This document shows, one piece after another, positions 1 to 8,488 of a DNA stretch of 64,000 bases. Location of the stretch: NCBI GenBank assembly GCA_023229785.1, contig JALNYV010000004.1, positions 28,593-92,592 on the forward strand, read 5' to 3'. Below the pieces are notes generated by a model. The model was not told where the DNA came from and did no database searches. It saw only the letters and a program-made list of their open reading frames with translations. How positions within the stretch are numbered: the stretch's first letter is position 1; each line of letters opens with the position of its first letter. The stretch comes from Candidatus Dojkabacteria bacterium. Lineage in GTDB: Bacteria > Patescibacteria > Dojkabacteria > SC72. The position numbers and the translations under genes were made by a program.

Positions 1-103
1 AGTGGTAATATTTTACAGAATCACTCATTCCAATCTCTTCAAAATATTCTGTGGAAATTTTATTATATTCATCTTGTGTAACATTTTTTAACATATTTGG
101 CAT
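1..103 (-). CDS. hypothetical protein, cut by window edge
   Basis: The first 34 codons of a minus-strand gene are visible, beginning MPNMLKNVTQDEYNKIS and running off the left edge. A GAAAGGAA ribosome-binding site lies about 8 nt upstream of the ATG at 103. No family is recognised. It is divergent from the gene at 310, so the gap between them holds promoters for both directions. Confidence 0.6.
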   Translation of the reverse strand, partial: MPNMLKNVTQDEYNKISTEYFEEIGMSDSVKYYH

Positions 104-248
104 AATATTCCTTTCTCAATAAGTTTACATGATAACTTATAACTTGTCAAGTATTAATTTAAAGACACCTAAATTAAGAGGTGTCTTTAACTGAACCGCG
201 GATTACCCAACTTTTGCAACATCCACACAAATGATATCACATAATTAG

Positions 249-278
249 TTGACAGTCAATTAATACTTGTGTAATAAT
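249..278 (+). promoter_or_regulatory. sigma70-like promoter
   Basis: TTGACA at 249-254, an 18-bp spacer and AATAAT at 273-278 preceded by the recurrent ACTTGTGT element. It lies 31 bp upstream of the ATG at 310. Confidence 0.6.
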
Positions 279-309
279 TAAAGAAATAATTAAATGAAAT
301 ATTATATAT

Positions 310-591
310 ATGACAGAGCAACCATATGTAACGCGCGATCTTTATTTGGCAGCAACACTATTAACATTAAAATTTAAAGTCTTAGAGATAAGCTTTCAAT
401 ATGAAGGTATTAAGGCTTATCCTATTGGATATTTTGCATTTAAGGAAACCCCAGAACTAAGGGAAGTGGAATCATTATACCTACAAGGTAAATTAGCGGT
501 AGAGCCACGTGAATTTATGTCAAATGTACGTGAATTAAAAACACGTGTTGCCAACGTTTCTAAGAGCCCATACGAACAACCAAAGATTTAA
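310..591 (+). CDS. small DUF5659-like phage protein
   Basis: This 93-aa protein has the layout of the small DUF5659 family of phages and mobile elements: an N-terminal [T]-x-DLYLAATLL segment, a FAFK strand in the middle and a conserved KLAVEPREF motif followed by a basic helix. The function of the family is not established. It sits alone behind its own promoter and has no Shine-Dalgarno site (the leader is AT-only). The family call rests on motif layout and has not been tested by a search. Confidence 0.6.
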   Translation: MTEQPYVTRDLYLAATLLTLKFKVLEISFQYEGIKAYPIGYFAFKETPELREVESLYLQGKLAVEPREFMSNVRELKTRVANVSKSPYEQPKI

Positions 592-603
592 TTTTATGTC
601 CAC

Positions 604-632
604 TTGACATCTTTTTTAATTTGGAGTAAACT
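604..632 (+). promoter_or_regulatory. possible promoter
   Basis: TTGACA at 604-609, 17-bp spacer and a weak -10 (TAAACT, 627-632). It would transcribe the structured element at 650-754. Confidence 0.35.
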
Positions 633-649
633 ATAAAAGCTGAATAAAA

Positions 650-754
650 AATGCTGTCATAAGTCTACATCCTAGGAAATAATCCCCCGATTATCAGACC
701 AAAAAAACAGCATTACCGAAAGGTAACTCTTTTTCAGCACTGGTAATCGGGGTT
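650..754 (+). ncRNA. pseudoknotted leader RNA candidate
   Basis: Two interlocking helices can form. AATGCTG at 650-656 pairs with CAGCATT at 708-714, and 681-697 (CCCCCGATTATCAG core) pairs with 740-754 (CTGGTAATCGGGG). Between them is a 5-bp stem TTACC/GGTAA at 713-726 capped by a GAAA tetraloop; its first two bases overlap the first helix. The topology is an H-type pseudoknot. It lies just upstream of the replication initiator gene, so a control role is possible. I do not match it to a known riboswitch. Confidence 0.45.
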
Positions 755-830
755 TTGCTTGATAAGGTATTAAAGTTTGACAAATACTTATTTGTTCATT
801 CTAATAAATGATAATTATTATATAAATAAT

Positions 831-1601
831 ATGAAATGGTTTAAACATTTTTCTGATTCTTATTCTAATCTAAAACTTCGAATTGTGAAGAAGGAATATG
901 GATCACAAGGGTATGGGGTTTATTGGCTATGTTTAGAACTTGTAGCGCAACAAGGTGGTCTAAACTTTGAACTAAGCTCCCACAAACAGTGGAAAAAGGT
1001 CTTAGAGTTTGAAACAAATCTATCAACAGAGGAACTTGACAAAATTCTAACTTTATTCTCTGATTTAGATTTGATAGATTCTGACGCTTTTAAGAGAGGA
1101 AGCCTAAAAATCCCCAAAATGCTAGAATATTGTGATGAATATAGGGAGAAATTGGGGAGAAAATCAAGAAGTCCCGATGTTATCCCGACAGGTCGGGATG
1201 TTGTCGGCCTAGAAGAAGAAGAGATTAGAAGAGAAGAAGAGGGAGATCCCGATGTTGTCTCGAAAGGTCGGGACAATCTTCCTTTAGGGGATGGGTTGGA
1301 TAAAAACAGTGAATGGATTTCTGGAGGAACAATCCCTTACAGGTTTAATCCAAAAGACCAAGTTGACCAACTGATTAAAATTTTCTATGATAATAATCCA
1401 TTAGCTGTTGATCCAACCAGTCAAAAAATTAGACGTGCGGCAATTGATGTTATAAATGCCAAAACTTTTAAAGATGCCATGGTTGCTGCAAAGTATGCAA
1501 TTGAAGTTAGGGGAAAAGAATTTGCTCCGACAATTTCTGATACAGTGCAGTTAAAAGAAAAATATGAAATGTTACTTGATTTTAAATTTAGAAAAAAATA
1601 A
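831..1601 (+). CDS. DnaD/Lin1244-like replication initiation protein
   Basis: The N-terminus MKWFKHFSDSYSNLK followed by YGSQGYGVYWLCLELVA is the signature of the winged-helix domain found in phage replication initiators (Lin1244/Lin1753 and DnaD-like families), about residues 1-110. A low-complexity acidic linker (about 115-170) holds two copies of PDV..GRD whose DNA contains inverted repeats. A helical C-terminal part follows. I start at the ATG at 831, because TTGACA at 777-782 looks like a promoter -35 box and not coding sequence. The helicase gene follows after 2 nt. It probably loads the helicase at an origin. Confidence 0.75.
   Translation: MKWFKHFSDSYSNLKLRIVKKEYGSQGYGVYWLCLELVAQQGGLNFELSSHKQWKKVLEFETNLSTEELDKILTLFSDLDLIDSDAFKRGSLKIPKMLEYCDEYREKLGRKSRSPDVIPTGRDVVGLEEEEIRREEEGDPDVVSKGRDNLPLGDGLDKNSEWISGGTIPYRFNPKDQVDQLIKIFYDNNPLAVDPTSQKIRRAAIDVINAKTFKDAMVAAKYAIEVRGKEFAPTISDTVQLKEKYEMLLDFKFRKK
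1172..1275 (+). repeat. direct and inverted repeats inside initiator gene
   Basis: TCCCGATGTT starts a repeat at 1172 and again at 1247. The first copy carries a perfect 8-bp inverted repeat, ATCCCGAC-AG-GTCGGGAT; the second copy is imperfect. The repeats lie in the linker between the initiator's two domains, as the lambda origin iterons lie inside gene O, so they may be initiator-binding sites. Confidence 0.45.
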
Positions 1602-1603
1602 TT

Positions 1604-2524
1604 ATGAACTTTGATGATATCCCAGTCTTAAACGACATTGATAAAAAATTAGATTTAGAACAAACCTCAGAAATAATTCCAATTTTTGAAGCTGCTAAAA
1701 AAATGCTTGAAGCGCGTGGTGGAAGAGATCGTATTCCGATTGGCTTTGAGTCTTTTAGTAAAATTATGAATGGTGGAATTACTGATGGAGACCTAGTTGT
1801 GATTAGTGGACGTCCAGGAAGTGGAAAAACTTTTTTTGCTCAAACTTTAAGTTATCATTTACATAATCTTGGTTTTCCACAATTGTGGTTTAGTTATGAA
1901 ATGGAGATTGTTGAAATAGCTGATAGATTTAGAAATATGGGCTTATCAGAAGACTTCATAGGATTCTGTCCTTTTAAACTTAAGGGTGGTCAAATAGAAT
2001 GGATTGAAAAGAAAGTTTCAGAGGCTGTTTTGATGCATAATGTTAAAGTTGTGTTTATTGATCATCTTGGATTTTTATCTCCAAAACTTTCTGGAGATAA
2101 CGCAGAGAGAAATTTTTCTGTTTATCTTGGGCAAATTTGTCGACAATTAAAATTATTGGCATTAGAGAAACATATTGTAATTGTTCTTTTGGCTCATGTT
2201 AGAAAAACAAAAGAAGAATTAGATTTAGATGATATTGCACACTCAGGTGGTGTTGCTCAGGAAGCTGATTTTGTGTTTATGGTTGAACGTGAAAAAAAGG
2301 AAATTCCCAAAAGACCAAGAAGGTTTTCAGAAGAAGAGTGGGAAAACGAACAGAAGATAAATTTTGAAGGGGATATATTTACAAAGTTTTCAAGAATTTC
2401 TCTGGTAAAAAATCGTCGAACTGGAATAAATAAATTTATTAGATGTGAGGTGGTTGATGGTCGCCTCAAAGAGATTGGAGCATCCACTCATGGACAACAA
2501 GTTGGAGAAATCTTTATCGGTTGA
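1604..2524 (+). CDS. DnaB-like replicative helicase (RecA-like ATPase)
   Basis: This 306-aa protein is the C-terminal RecA-like ATPase domain of DnaB-family helicases without the usual N-terminal domain. Walker A is GRPGSGKT (about residue 68), Walker B is VVFIDHLG, and the AHVRKTKEE and IAHSGGVAQEAD segments match the DnaB/KaiC core. It follows the initiator gene by 2 nt, the standard initiator-helicase pair of phage replication modules. It should unwind DNA at the phage fork. Length about 300 aa, against about 450 for full DnaB, suggests a minimal helicase or a RepA-like one. Confidence 0.85.
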   Translation: MNFDDIPVLNDIDKKLDLEQTSEIIPIFEAAKKMLEARGGRDRIPIGFESFSKIMNGGITDGDLVVISGRPGSGKTFFAQTLSYHLHNLGFPQLWFSYEMEIVEIADRFRNMGLSEDFIGFCPFKLKGGQIEWIEKKVSEAVLMHNVKVVFIDHLGFLSPKLSGDNAERNFSVYLGQICRQLKLLALEKHIVIVLLAHVRKTKEELDLDDIAHSGGVAQEADFVFMVEREKKEIPKRPRRFSEEEWENEQKINFEGDIFTKFSRISLVKNRRTGINKFIRCEVVDGRLKEIGASTHGQQVGEIFIG

Positions 2525-2759
2525 TTCTGATAATAATAAAAATTTTTCAGATTTAACTGAGTTAGTTTTAAGGGGTAAAAAATTAATTGAAGATAATGAT
2601 GGCTTTAATAAAATTTTAGGGGCATCCCTTCTCAGGTCTTTGTATGAAAGTTTTATGATTTTAAAGAAATCATCAAATCCTGTTTGGTCATCAAAAGAAG
2701 GTCAGGATGCTGTAGATAAGTGGCAATGTCTTATTAAAAAAATTATAGAGGAGTCTTAA
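2490..2759 (+). CDS. hypothetical protein
   Basis: An 89-aa product starting MDNKLEKSLSVDSD, mostly helical, overlapping the helicase gene by 35 nt in another frame. I chose the ATG at 2490 over an earlier start because it minimises overlap. No family is recognised. Its position suggests a replication accessory role, but nothing in the sequence proves it. Confidence 0.5.
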   Translation: MDNKLEKSLSVDSDNNKNFSDLTELVLRGKKLIEDNDGFNKILGASLLRSLYESFMILKKSSNPVWSSKEGQDAVDKWQCLIKKIIEES

Positions 2760-2836
2760 TTAGATTATTTTTGTGACTCGTCGTATGATACTAATAAGAA
2801 AATAATTTTAATTAATCAACATAAGGAGATTTTTAC

Positions 2837-5344
2837 ATGCTTGGTAACTTGCAGGGTAAGGGAGATAACGCTTTAAATGAACTTGGAGAGAAGATTTTTT
2901 TAGATCGTTATGCGATTAAAGATGCCAAAAAAGAAACCTTAACCGTAGGCGATACTGTAGTTGTTTGTGTAAATCTTAAGACTGGTCAACGAGAGATTGC
3001 CATCATTGAATCGATTGATCAAAATGCTAGGGAAGTGTCTGTTAAATTACGTGATGGAACTTCAGAAGTTCATTCAATTGATCATATTGATAAGCCACTT
3101 GAAACAAAACCAGAACAGATGTTTGCTCGCATTGCTAAACATATCGCAAGTGTAGAGAAGACTCCAGAGTTGCAAGTTAAATGGGAGCAGAACTTCTTAG
3201 AATTAATGAATGATTGGAAATATGTTCCAGCTGGTAGAATTTTTACAGGGGCTGGTACAGGACAGGCTTTAACTTTTTATAATTGTTATGTAATTCCATC
3301 CCCTAAGGATTCTCGGGGAGGAATTTTTGAAACCCTGCGACAAATGGCAGAAGTTATGAGTCGTGGCGGTGGAGTAGGTATTAATGTCTCTACTCTTAGA
3401 CCTCGTTATGCATATGTCAAAGGCGTGAATGGGCGCTCTAGCGGGTCAGTATCGTGGGCGTCTTTATATAGTTATGTTACAGGACTGATTGAGCAGGGTG
3501 GAAGTAGACGCGGAGCACTCATGCTTATTTTAAATGTCTGGCACCCAGATATCTTGGATTTTATTAATTCTAAGAAAGAGTCGGGGAAAATTACCAATGC
3601 TAATATCAGTGTTGGGATTACAGATGATTTTATGAAAGCCGTTAAGGAAGATGCTAATTGGGATTTAGTTTTTCCTGATACAGCTGATCCATTGTACGCT
3701 GAAAAGTGGGATGGGAATATTATTCATTGGAAAGAATTGGGAGGATCTTTAAAGCGTTATAAGACAGTTAAAGCTAGGGATATTTGGAGTAATATTATTG
3801 AGTCAGCTTGGAGCTCTGCTGAACCAGGGATGTATTTTATCGATCGTGCTAATTACATGTCTAATTCGTGGTATTACGCAGATTTAATTTCGACAAATCC
3901 TTGCGGTGAACAGCCTCTCGCGGCTTGGTCTGTTTGTAATCTTGGTCATGTTAATCTTGCCAAGCATTTGGTGGGTGTGTCTGGTGATTATGAAGTTGCT
4001 TGGGAAAAATTAGCACAAACAGTAAGGGCTGCAGTACGGTTTCAGGATAATGTCATTGACGCCACACCTTATTTTTTTGATGAAAACTATAAGCAGCAAA
4101 TGAGTGAACGTCGTGTGGGTATGGGCACTATTGGTTTAGCTGAAATGCTCGTGAAATTAAAACTTCGTTATGGAAGTCCTGACGCTCTTCTTCTGATTGA
4201 TCAACTATATAAGACAATTGCAGAAGTTGCTTATGAAACCTCAGTCCAATTAGCTGTTGAAAAAGGAGCTTTTTCTAAATTTGATTTGAAGTTCCTTGAT
4301 TCTGGTTTCATGAAACAGATGCCTGAATATATTCGAGCTCTAATTGCAGAACATGGTATTCGCAACGTTACAATTTTAACTCAGGCTCCTACTGGAACAG
4401 TTGGAACCATGGTCGGAACATCTACAGGTATTGAACCTTTCTTTGCTTGGACTTATTTTCGTAAGTCACGATTAGGTGTTCATGAAGAAACTGTTCCACT
4501 TCTTAAAGATTGGGAAGATGCTAATCCAGGGAAGGATATTCCAGATTATTTTGTTACCGCCATGGAGTTAACCCCTGAGGAACATGTACGAGTTCAAGCT
4601 GCTGTACAACGATGGACTGATTCTGCCATTTCAAAGACTTGTAATGCTCCTGAGAATTATACTGTTGAGCAAACTAAAAAACTGTATGAATTAATGTATG
4701 ACCTTGGTTGCAAGGGTGGGACAATTTATCGTGATGGATCTCGTGACAAACAAATCTTAGCAACTGATTTCAAGAAGCTTGGAGATGATGCTGGAATTCA
4801 GAAAGGGAAAGAGGGTGTTATTCAAGAGCAAGGACTTATAAAAGTCGCCCCTAAAGCAAGACCAATGAAGATGACTGGAGCTACTTATCGTATTCGTACT
4901 CCTTATGGTAATTTATTTATTACTATAAACGATAATGGGACTGGACCTTTTGAAGTATTTGCCCAACTTGGTAAAGCTGGAGGTTTTTTTAATTCTCAAA
5001 TGGAAGCTGTCGCAAGATTGATTTCCTTAGCGCTACGTTCAAATATTAGCGTTAGCGAGGTGATTGATCAAATTACGGGCATACGTGGTCCAGATGTTAG
5101 TTTCATGGAAGGAAGCCCAATTTATTCGCTTCCAGATGCCATTGGCAAAGCTTTGAAGTTACATATAAACCAAAAAGTAGATGACTTGAATAAAGATGTT
5201 GAGGTTTTATCCAAAGATGAACCAAAAAAGCAATCTCTTGCTGATTTTGGTCACGCTCCAATTTGTGGTATGTGTGGAATGCCGATGGAATTAGGGGAGG
5301 GATGTATGAAATGTCCGCATTGCGGATTTTCTAAATGTGGGTAA
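2837..5344 (+). CDS. nrdJ: class II (adenosylcobalamin-dependent) ribonucleotide reductase
   Basis: This 835-aa enzyme reduces ribonucleotides to deoxyribonucleotides for phage DNA synthesis. Cys150 (FYNCYV), Cys356 and Glu358 (NPCGEQ) and Cys367 (SVCNLG) keep the class II spacing: Cys356 would carry the thiyl radical and Cys150/Cys367 form the redox pair. The C-terminus is cysteine-rich (CGMCGM...CMKCPHCGFSKCG), the usual swinging dithiol plus zinc ribbon. Residues about 30-90 are a beta-rich insert (GDTVVV...VSVKLRDGT) between the N-terminal helix and the PEQMF segment. It has a good AAGGAG site. I saw no cobalamin riboswitch upstream. A single subunit needing B12 works with or without oxygen. 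Confidence 0.93.
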   Translation: MLGNLQGKGDNALNELGEKIFLDRYAIKDAKKETLTVGDTVVVCVNLKTGQREIAIIESIDQNAREVSVKLRDGTSEVHSIDHIDKPLETKPEQMFARIAKHIASVEKTPELQVKWEQNFLELMNDWKYVPAGRIFTGAGTGQALTFYNCYVIPSPKDSRGGIFETLRQMAEVMSRGGGVGINVSTLRPRYAYVKGVNGRSSGSVSWASLYSYVTGLIEQGGSRRGALMLILNVWHPDILDFINSKKESGKITNANISVGITDDFMKAVKEDANWDLVFPDTADPLYAEKWDGNIIHWKELGGSLKRYKTVKARDIWSNIIESAWSSAEPGMYFIDRANYMSNSWYYADLISTNPCGEQPLAAWSVCNLGHVNLAKHLVGVSGDYEVAWEKLAQTVRAAVRFQDNVIDATPYFFDENYKQQMSERRVGMGTIGLAEMLVKLKLRYGSPDALLLIDQLYKTIAEVAYETSVQLAVEKGAFSKFDLKFLDSGFMKQMPEYIRALIAEHGIRNVTILTQAPTGTVGTMVGTSTGIEPFFAWTYFRKSRLGVHEETVPLLKDWEDANPGKDIPDYFVTAMELTPEEHVRVQAAVQRWTDSAISKTCNAPENYTVEQTKKLYELMYDLGCKGGTIYRDGSRDKQILATDFKKLGDDAGIQKGKEGVIQEQGLIKVAPKARPMKMTGATYRIRTPYGNLFITINDNGTGPFEVFAQLGKAGGFFNSQMEAVARLISLALRSNISVSEVIDQITGIRGPDVSFMEGSPIYSLPDAIGKALKLHINQKVDDLNKDVEVLSKDEPKKQSLADFGHAPICGMCGMPMELGEGCMKCPHCGFSKCG

Positions 5345-5352
5345 AGTAGTAC

Positions 5353-5381
5353 TTGACAAGTTTAAAGTATAAATATATAAT
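5353..5381 (+). promoter_or_regulatory. perfect sigma70 promoter giving a leaderless start
   Basis: TTGACA 5353-5358, 17-bp spacer, TATAAT 5376-5381. The ATG of the methyltransferase begins at 5388, exactly where transcription should start, so the mRNA is probably leaderless. Confidence 0.75.
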
Positions 5382-5387
5382 ATTACT

Positions 5388-6512
5388 ATGAAATACTTAT
5401 CATTATTTAGCGGTATTGGGGGATTTGAATTAGGTATCAAACAAGCATATGAATCTATTAGGAATATTAATGTTCAGACGGAGCGAGGAGGGAAAGAAGC
5501 AGAGAAAGGAAAATTACAAGAAGATGGGCAAGGACTACACACCATTTCAGGCGAAACAACCCTATCTACTTCAAACAGGAATAATGAATTGTCTAACGGG
5601 AGCATTGACGAAGGACAACCTACTTGTATTGGTTTCTCCGAAATCGACAAATACGCAATCCAAATCTATGAAAAACACTTTAAAGAAAGTCGGGAGTCTA
5701 TACAAAGGACAGAACGGAGAGGTGTTCGACCCATCGGGGATAAGCCCGACCTTAAGAGCTGGAACAACGAACAATCCGAAACACGGGGGGATAGGGTCAT
5801 CGAACAGTCCAAAAATTTTATTAAACCACACCACAACTATGGAGACATCACCAAACTCGACCCAACCACTCTTCCCGACTTCGACTTCCTCTGTGGTGGA
5901 TTCCCCTGTCAAGCATTCAGTATTGCTGGAAAGAGAGGGGGATTTGACGACACAAGAGGAACTTTATTCTTTGACATCGCAAGGATTCTCAAAGAAAAGC
6001 ACCCCAGATTGTTCTTATTGGAAAACGTCAAAGGACTGTTATCTCATGACAATGGAAACACTTTCAAAACCATCATCTCCACGCTTACAGAATTGGGGTA
6101 TGACCTCCAATGGCAAGTGCTTAACAGCAAGAATTTCGGAGTCCCCCAGAATAGGGAAAGAGTGTTCATTATCGGACATCTTAGAGGAACAAGTAGACCC
6201 CAAGTATTTCCTTTCCGAGAAAGTAACCAAACGCCTCTTAGACAGCTCAATCAGCCAAAGTTCTCAAGTTACAGGTTCTACGGGAAAGACGGGATTAGCC
6301 CAACTGTGAAAACAATGCAGGGAGGAAATCTTCAGCCAAAGATATTAGAGGAGAATATGAAAATCCGCCGCCTAACTCCCATAGAATGTGAACGCCTACA
6401 AGGTTTCCCAGATGGCTGGACAGAGGGAATAAGTGATACACAAAGATATAAAACCTTAGGCAATGCCGTGACTGTAAATGTTATACAAGTAATAATGGAA
6501 AAATTATTATGA
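5388..6512 (+). CDS. DNA C5-cytosine methyltransferase (Dcm-like)
   Basis: 374 aa. Motif I is LSLFSGIGGFELG at the N-terminus, motif IV is GGFPCQAFS with catalytic Cys174, motif VI is LLENVKG, motif VIII is NRERVFIIG, and motif X at the C-terminus is LGNAVTVNV. It should methylate cytosine in phage DNA using SAM, either to evade restriction or for regulation. Two polar insertions, about residues 24-75 and 95-140, separate the conserved N-terminal motifs. Over 5449-6309 a second reading frame is open for 286 codons and carries methyltransferase-like motifs. The gene starts directly at a promoter with no leader. Confidence 0.9.
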   Translation: MKYLSLFSGIGGFELGIKQAYESIRNINVQTERGGKEAEKGKLQEDGQGLHTISGETTLSTSNRNNELSNGSIDEGQPTCIGFSEIDKYAIQIYEKHFKESRESIQRTERRGVRPIGDKPDLKSWNNEQSETRGDRVIEQSKNFIKPHHNYGDITKLDPTTLPDFDFLCGGFPCQAFSIAGKRGGFDDTRGTLFFDIARILKEKHPRLFLLENVKGLLSHDNGNTFKTIISTLTELGYDLQWQVLNSKNFGVPQNRERVFIIGHLRGTSRPQVFPFRESNQTPLRQLNQPKFSSYRFYGKDGISPTVKTMQGGNLQPKILEENMKIRRLTPIECERLQGFPDGWTEGISDTQRYKTLGNAVTVNVIQVIMEKLL

Positions 6513-6772
6513 AAATCAATGTATTAAAATTATGGAAGGGCAAGATCGTTTCTGTAAAAAGTTATCAGTTAGAAGAGGCTTTGAAGAAACGACAAAATTT
6601 AGAAATTCATCATTTCGGTGAAGTGATGACTATTCCTTGGAATGAAATTATGGAAAAAGGAGTTGTTTCAGTTAAACATATTCAAAGTAAAATTAATAGA
6701 AACCAGTTTTATGATTTAGTAGATTTTATTTGGAAACCAGATAAAAATAATAATTTAATGTTACCTTTATGA
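6509..6772 (+). CDS. hypothetical protein
   Basis: 87 aa, starting MKINVLKLWKGKIVSVK, overlapping the methyltransferase stop by 4 nt and the recA start by 4 nt, so it is translationally coupled to both. Mixed alpha/beta, basic. No family is recognised. Confidence 0.6.
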   Translation: MKINVLKLWKGKIVSVKSYQLEEALKKRQNLEIHHFGEVMTIPWNEIMEKGVVSVKHIQSKINRNQFYDLVDFIWKPDKNNNLMLPL

Positions 6773-7770
6773 AATCAGACAAAGACATAGCTTTTGATAC
6801 AGCCTTAAGTAAAATTCGCAAAGAATATGGGAATGATGCGGTTATGGATATGGATGGAACAAATTCCAATCAGTTTAAGGTTGATTTTGTTTCAACTGGA
6901 TGTTTGTCGTTAGATCGTATTTTAGGTGGTGGGTTGCCACGTGGACGAGTAATAGAAATTTTTGGAGCACCGTCTAGTGGTAAATCAGTACTCTCAATTT
7001 ATTTAATGGCACAAGTGCAAAAATTAGGCGGTAAGGCAGTTTTAGTTGATAGTGAGTTTGCTTTTTCTCCTGATTTTGCAAGAAAGATTGGTTTAGATGT
7101 TTCGGCCATGAAGCTAGTTCAGCCAACAACAGGAGAAGAAGCCTTAGATATTGTGTCTAAGTTTGTGGAGGCTTCTGCGGTTGATATTATAGTAATTGAT
7201 TCAGTTGCTTCGTTAGTTCCTAAAGCTGAATTAGAAGGGACAGTATTTGATCAAGGAATGGCTTTACAAGCGCGCATGTTATCTAAGGCTTTAAGAATGC
7301 TGACGGCAGCAATTTCTAAATCAAAGACAATTGTTATTTTTATAAATCAAGTTCGTGAAAAGGTAGGGGTATTTTATGGGCCGAAGAGTGTGAGTCCTGG
7401 TGGTGTAGCGTTAAAGTTCTATTCTTCCGTGCGAGTTGAGATAAGAAAGGGAAAAAATATTACGAACGGTGATGATGACAAAGGTGAGGTTATTGGAAAT
7501 TTTATAGGGGTAAATATTGTAAAAAATAAAGTGGCTCCACCATTTCGACAATGCGAAATTGAATTATTATACGAGTTAGGTATTGATCTTGTGGCGGATT
7601 TAATTGATACCGCTACCCGATTTGAGATAATCAAACGACAAGGGAATACTTATTCATTTAGTGAGACTAAGTTGGGTGTAGGTCGAGAAGCAGTCAAGAG
7701 ATTTTTAAGTAATCCTGATAATTCTAAAATTTATCAGGAAATTTACAAAGATGTCAAAAGTAATTTATAA
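6769..7770 (+). CDS. recA: RecA-like recombinase
   Basis: 333 aa. Walker A is GAPSSGKS (residues 66-73, against GPESSGKT in bacterial RecA); VLVDSEFAF replaces the usual DAEHA segment with the catalytic acid kept; Walker B is DIIVIDSVASLVPKAELEG; FINQVREKVG and the loop region SPGGVALKFYSS follow. It would carry out strand exchange in phage recombination and repair. Slightly shorter than host RecA (about 350) because the C-terminal tail is reduced. Its last 20 nt overlap an HNH endonuclease gene, a sign that a mobile endonuclease settled next to it. Confidence 0.92.
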   Translation: MKSDKDIAFDTALSKIRKEYGNDAVMDMDGTNSNQFKVDFVSTGCLSLDRILGGGLPRGRVIEIFGAPSSGKSVLSIYLMAQVQKLGGKAVLVDSEFAFSPDFARKIGLDVSAMKLVQPTTGEEALDIVSKFVEASAVDIIVIDSVASLVPKAELEGTVFDQGMALQARMLSKALRMLTAAISKSKTIVIFINQVREKVGVFYGPKSVSPGGVALKFYSSVRVEIRKGKNITNGDDDKGEVIGNFIGVNIVKNKVAPPFRQCEIELLYELGIDLVADLIDTATRFEIIKRQGNTYSFSETKLGVGREAVKRFLSNPDNSKIYQEIYKDVKSNL

Positions 7771-8455
7771 AAATCCTATAATTAATTTAGGGACAGGAAT
7801 GTTAGGTAAACAACATTCTAGATTAACCAAGTCTAAAATGAGCAATTTAGCTAAAGGTAAGGGAAATTCATTCTTTGGAAAAATTCATACGGAAGAAACT
7901 AGAGAAAGAATGAAGATTAATCATATGGGAAATAAGAACGCTCAATTTGGTAAACATCATTCTGAGGCAACTAAACTTAAAATTAGCAAAGCTAATAAAG
8001 GGAGAGTTTGTTCTGAAGAAGCAAGAAAGAAGATAGGTGAAGCCAATAAAGGGAATAAATATAATTTAAGTAGGCATCCCTCAGAAATAACACGTAAGAA
8101 ATTAAGTTTAGCACTTTTAGGCAAACGAAGTGGGGATAAACATCCTATGTGGAAAGGCGGAATTACTTCTGTTAATATTCAAGCAAGAAATACTATTGAA
8201 TATGATATTTGGCGAAATGGGAATTTTGCTCGTGATGGGTACACTTGTCAGAAATGTTGGATTAGAGGAGGCAAGTTAATAGCTCATCATGTTCTAAATT
8301 TTGCTGAATGGGTTGAACTTAGATTTGCTATTGATAATGGGATTACTTTATGTAAGGAATGCCATAAATTATTTCATAAAAAATATGGCAACCAACACAA
8401 CACCCGTGAACAACTAGAGGAATTTTTAATTAAAGTTAATTTAATAATTAAATAA
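7751..8455 (+). CDS. NUMOD3-HNH homing endonuclease
   Basis: 234 aa. At least four NUMOD3-type DNA-binding repeats (GKQHSRLTKSKMS, GKIHTEETRERMK, GKHHSEATKLKIS, EARKKIGEANKG) occupy residues 15-125, followed by a compact HNH nuclease domain: CQKCWIRGGKLIAHH, then LCKECHKLFHKK. The start overlaps the end of recA by 20 nt. It is a free-standing homing endonuclease, which probably cuts a recA-region site in endonuclease-free relatives. The product has no role in the phage cycle itself. Confidence 0.9.
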   Translation: MSKVIYKNPIINLGTGMLGKQHSRLTKSKMSNLAKGKGNSFFGKIHTEETRERMKINHMGNKNAQFGKHHSEATKLKISKANKGRVCSEEARKKIGEANKGNKYNLSRHPSEITRKKLSLALLGKRSGDKHPMWKGGITSVNIQARNTIEYDIWRNGNFARDGYTCQKCWIRGGKLIAHHVLNFAEWVELRFAIDNGITLCKECHKLFHKKYGNQHNTREQLEEFLIKVNLIIK

Positions 8456-8488
8456 AGTTACAATTAAAATAAATGAAAGGTTTAATAT

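Noticed and set aside
777..830. Upstream extension of the initiator gene to a TTG at 777
   Set aside because: The TTG is part of a TTGACA promoter-like box, and the extension has no family similarity; the ATG at 831 matches the family start.
2760..2836. Cobalamin riboswitch upstream of the B12-dependent reductase
   Set aside because: The 77-nt gap is AT-rich with a plain AAGGAG site and lacks the GCCACTG box.
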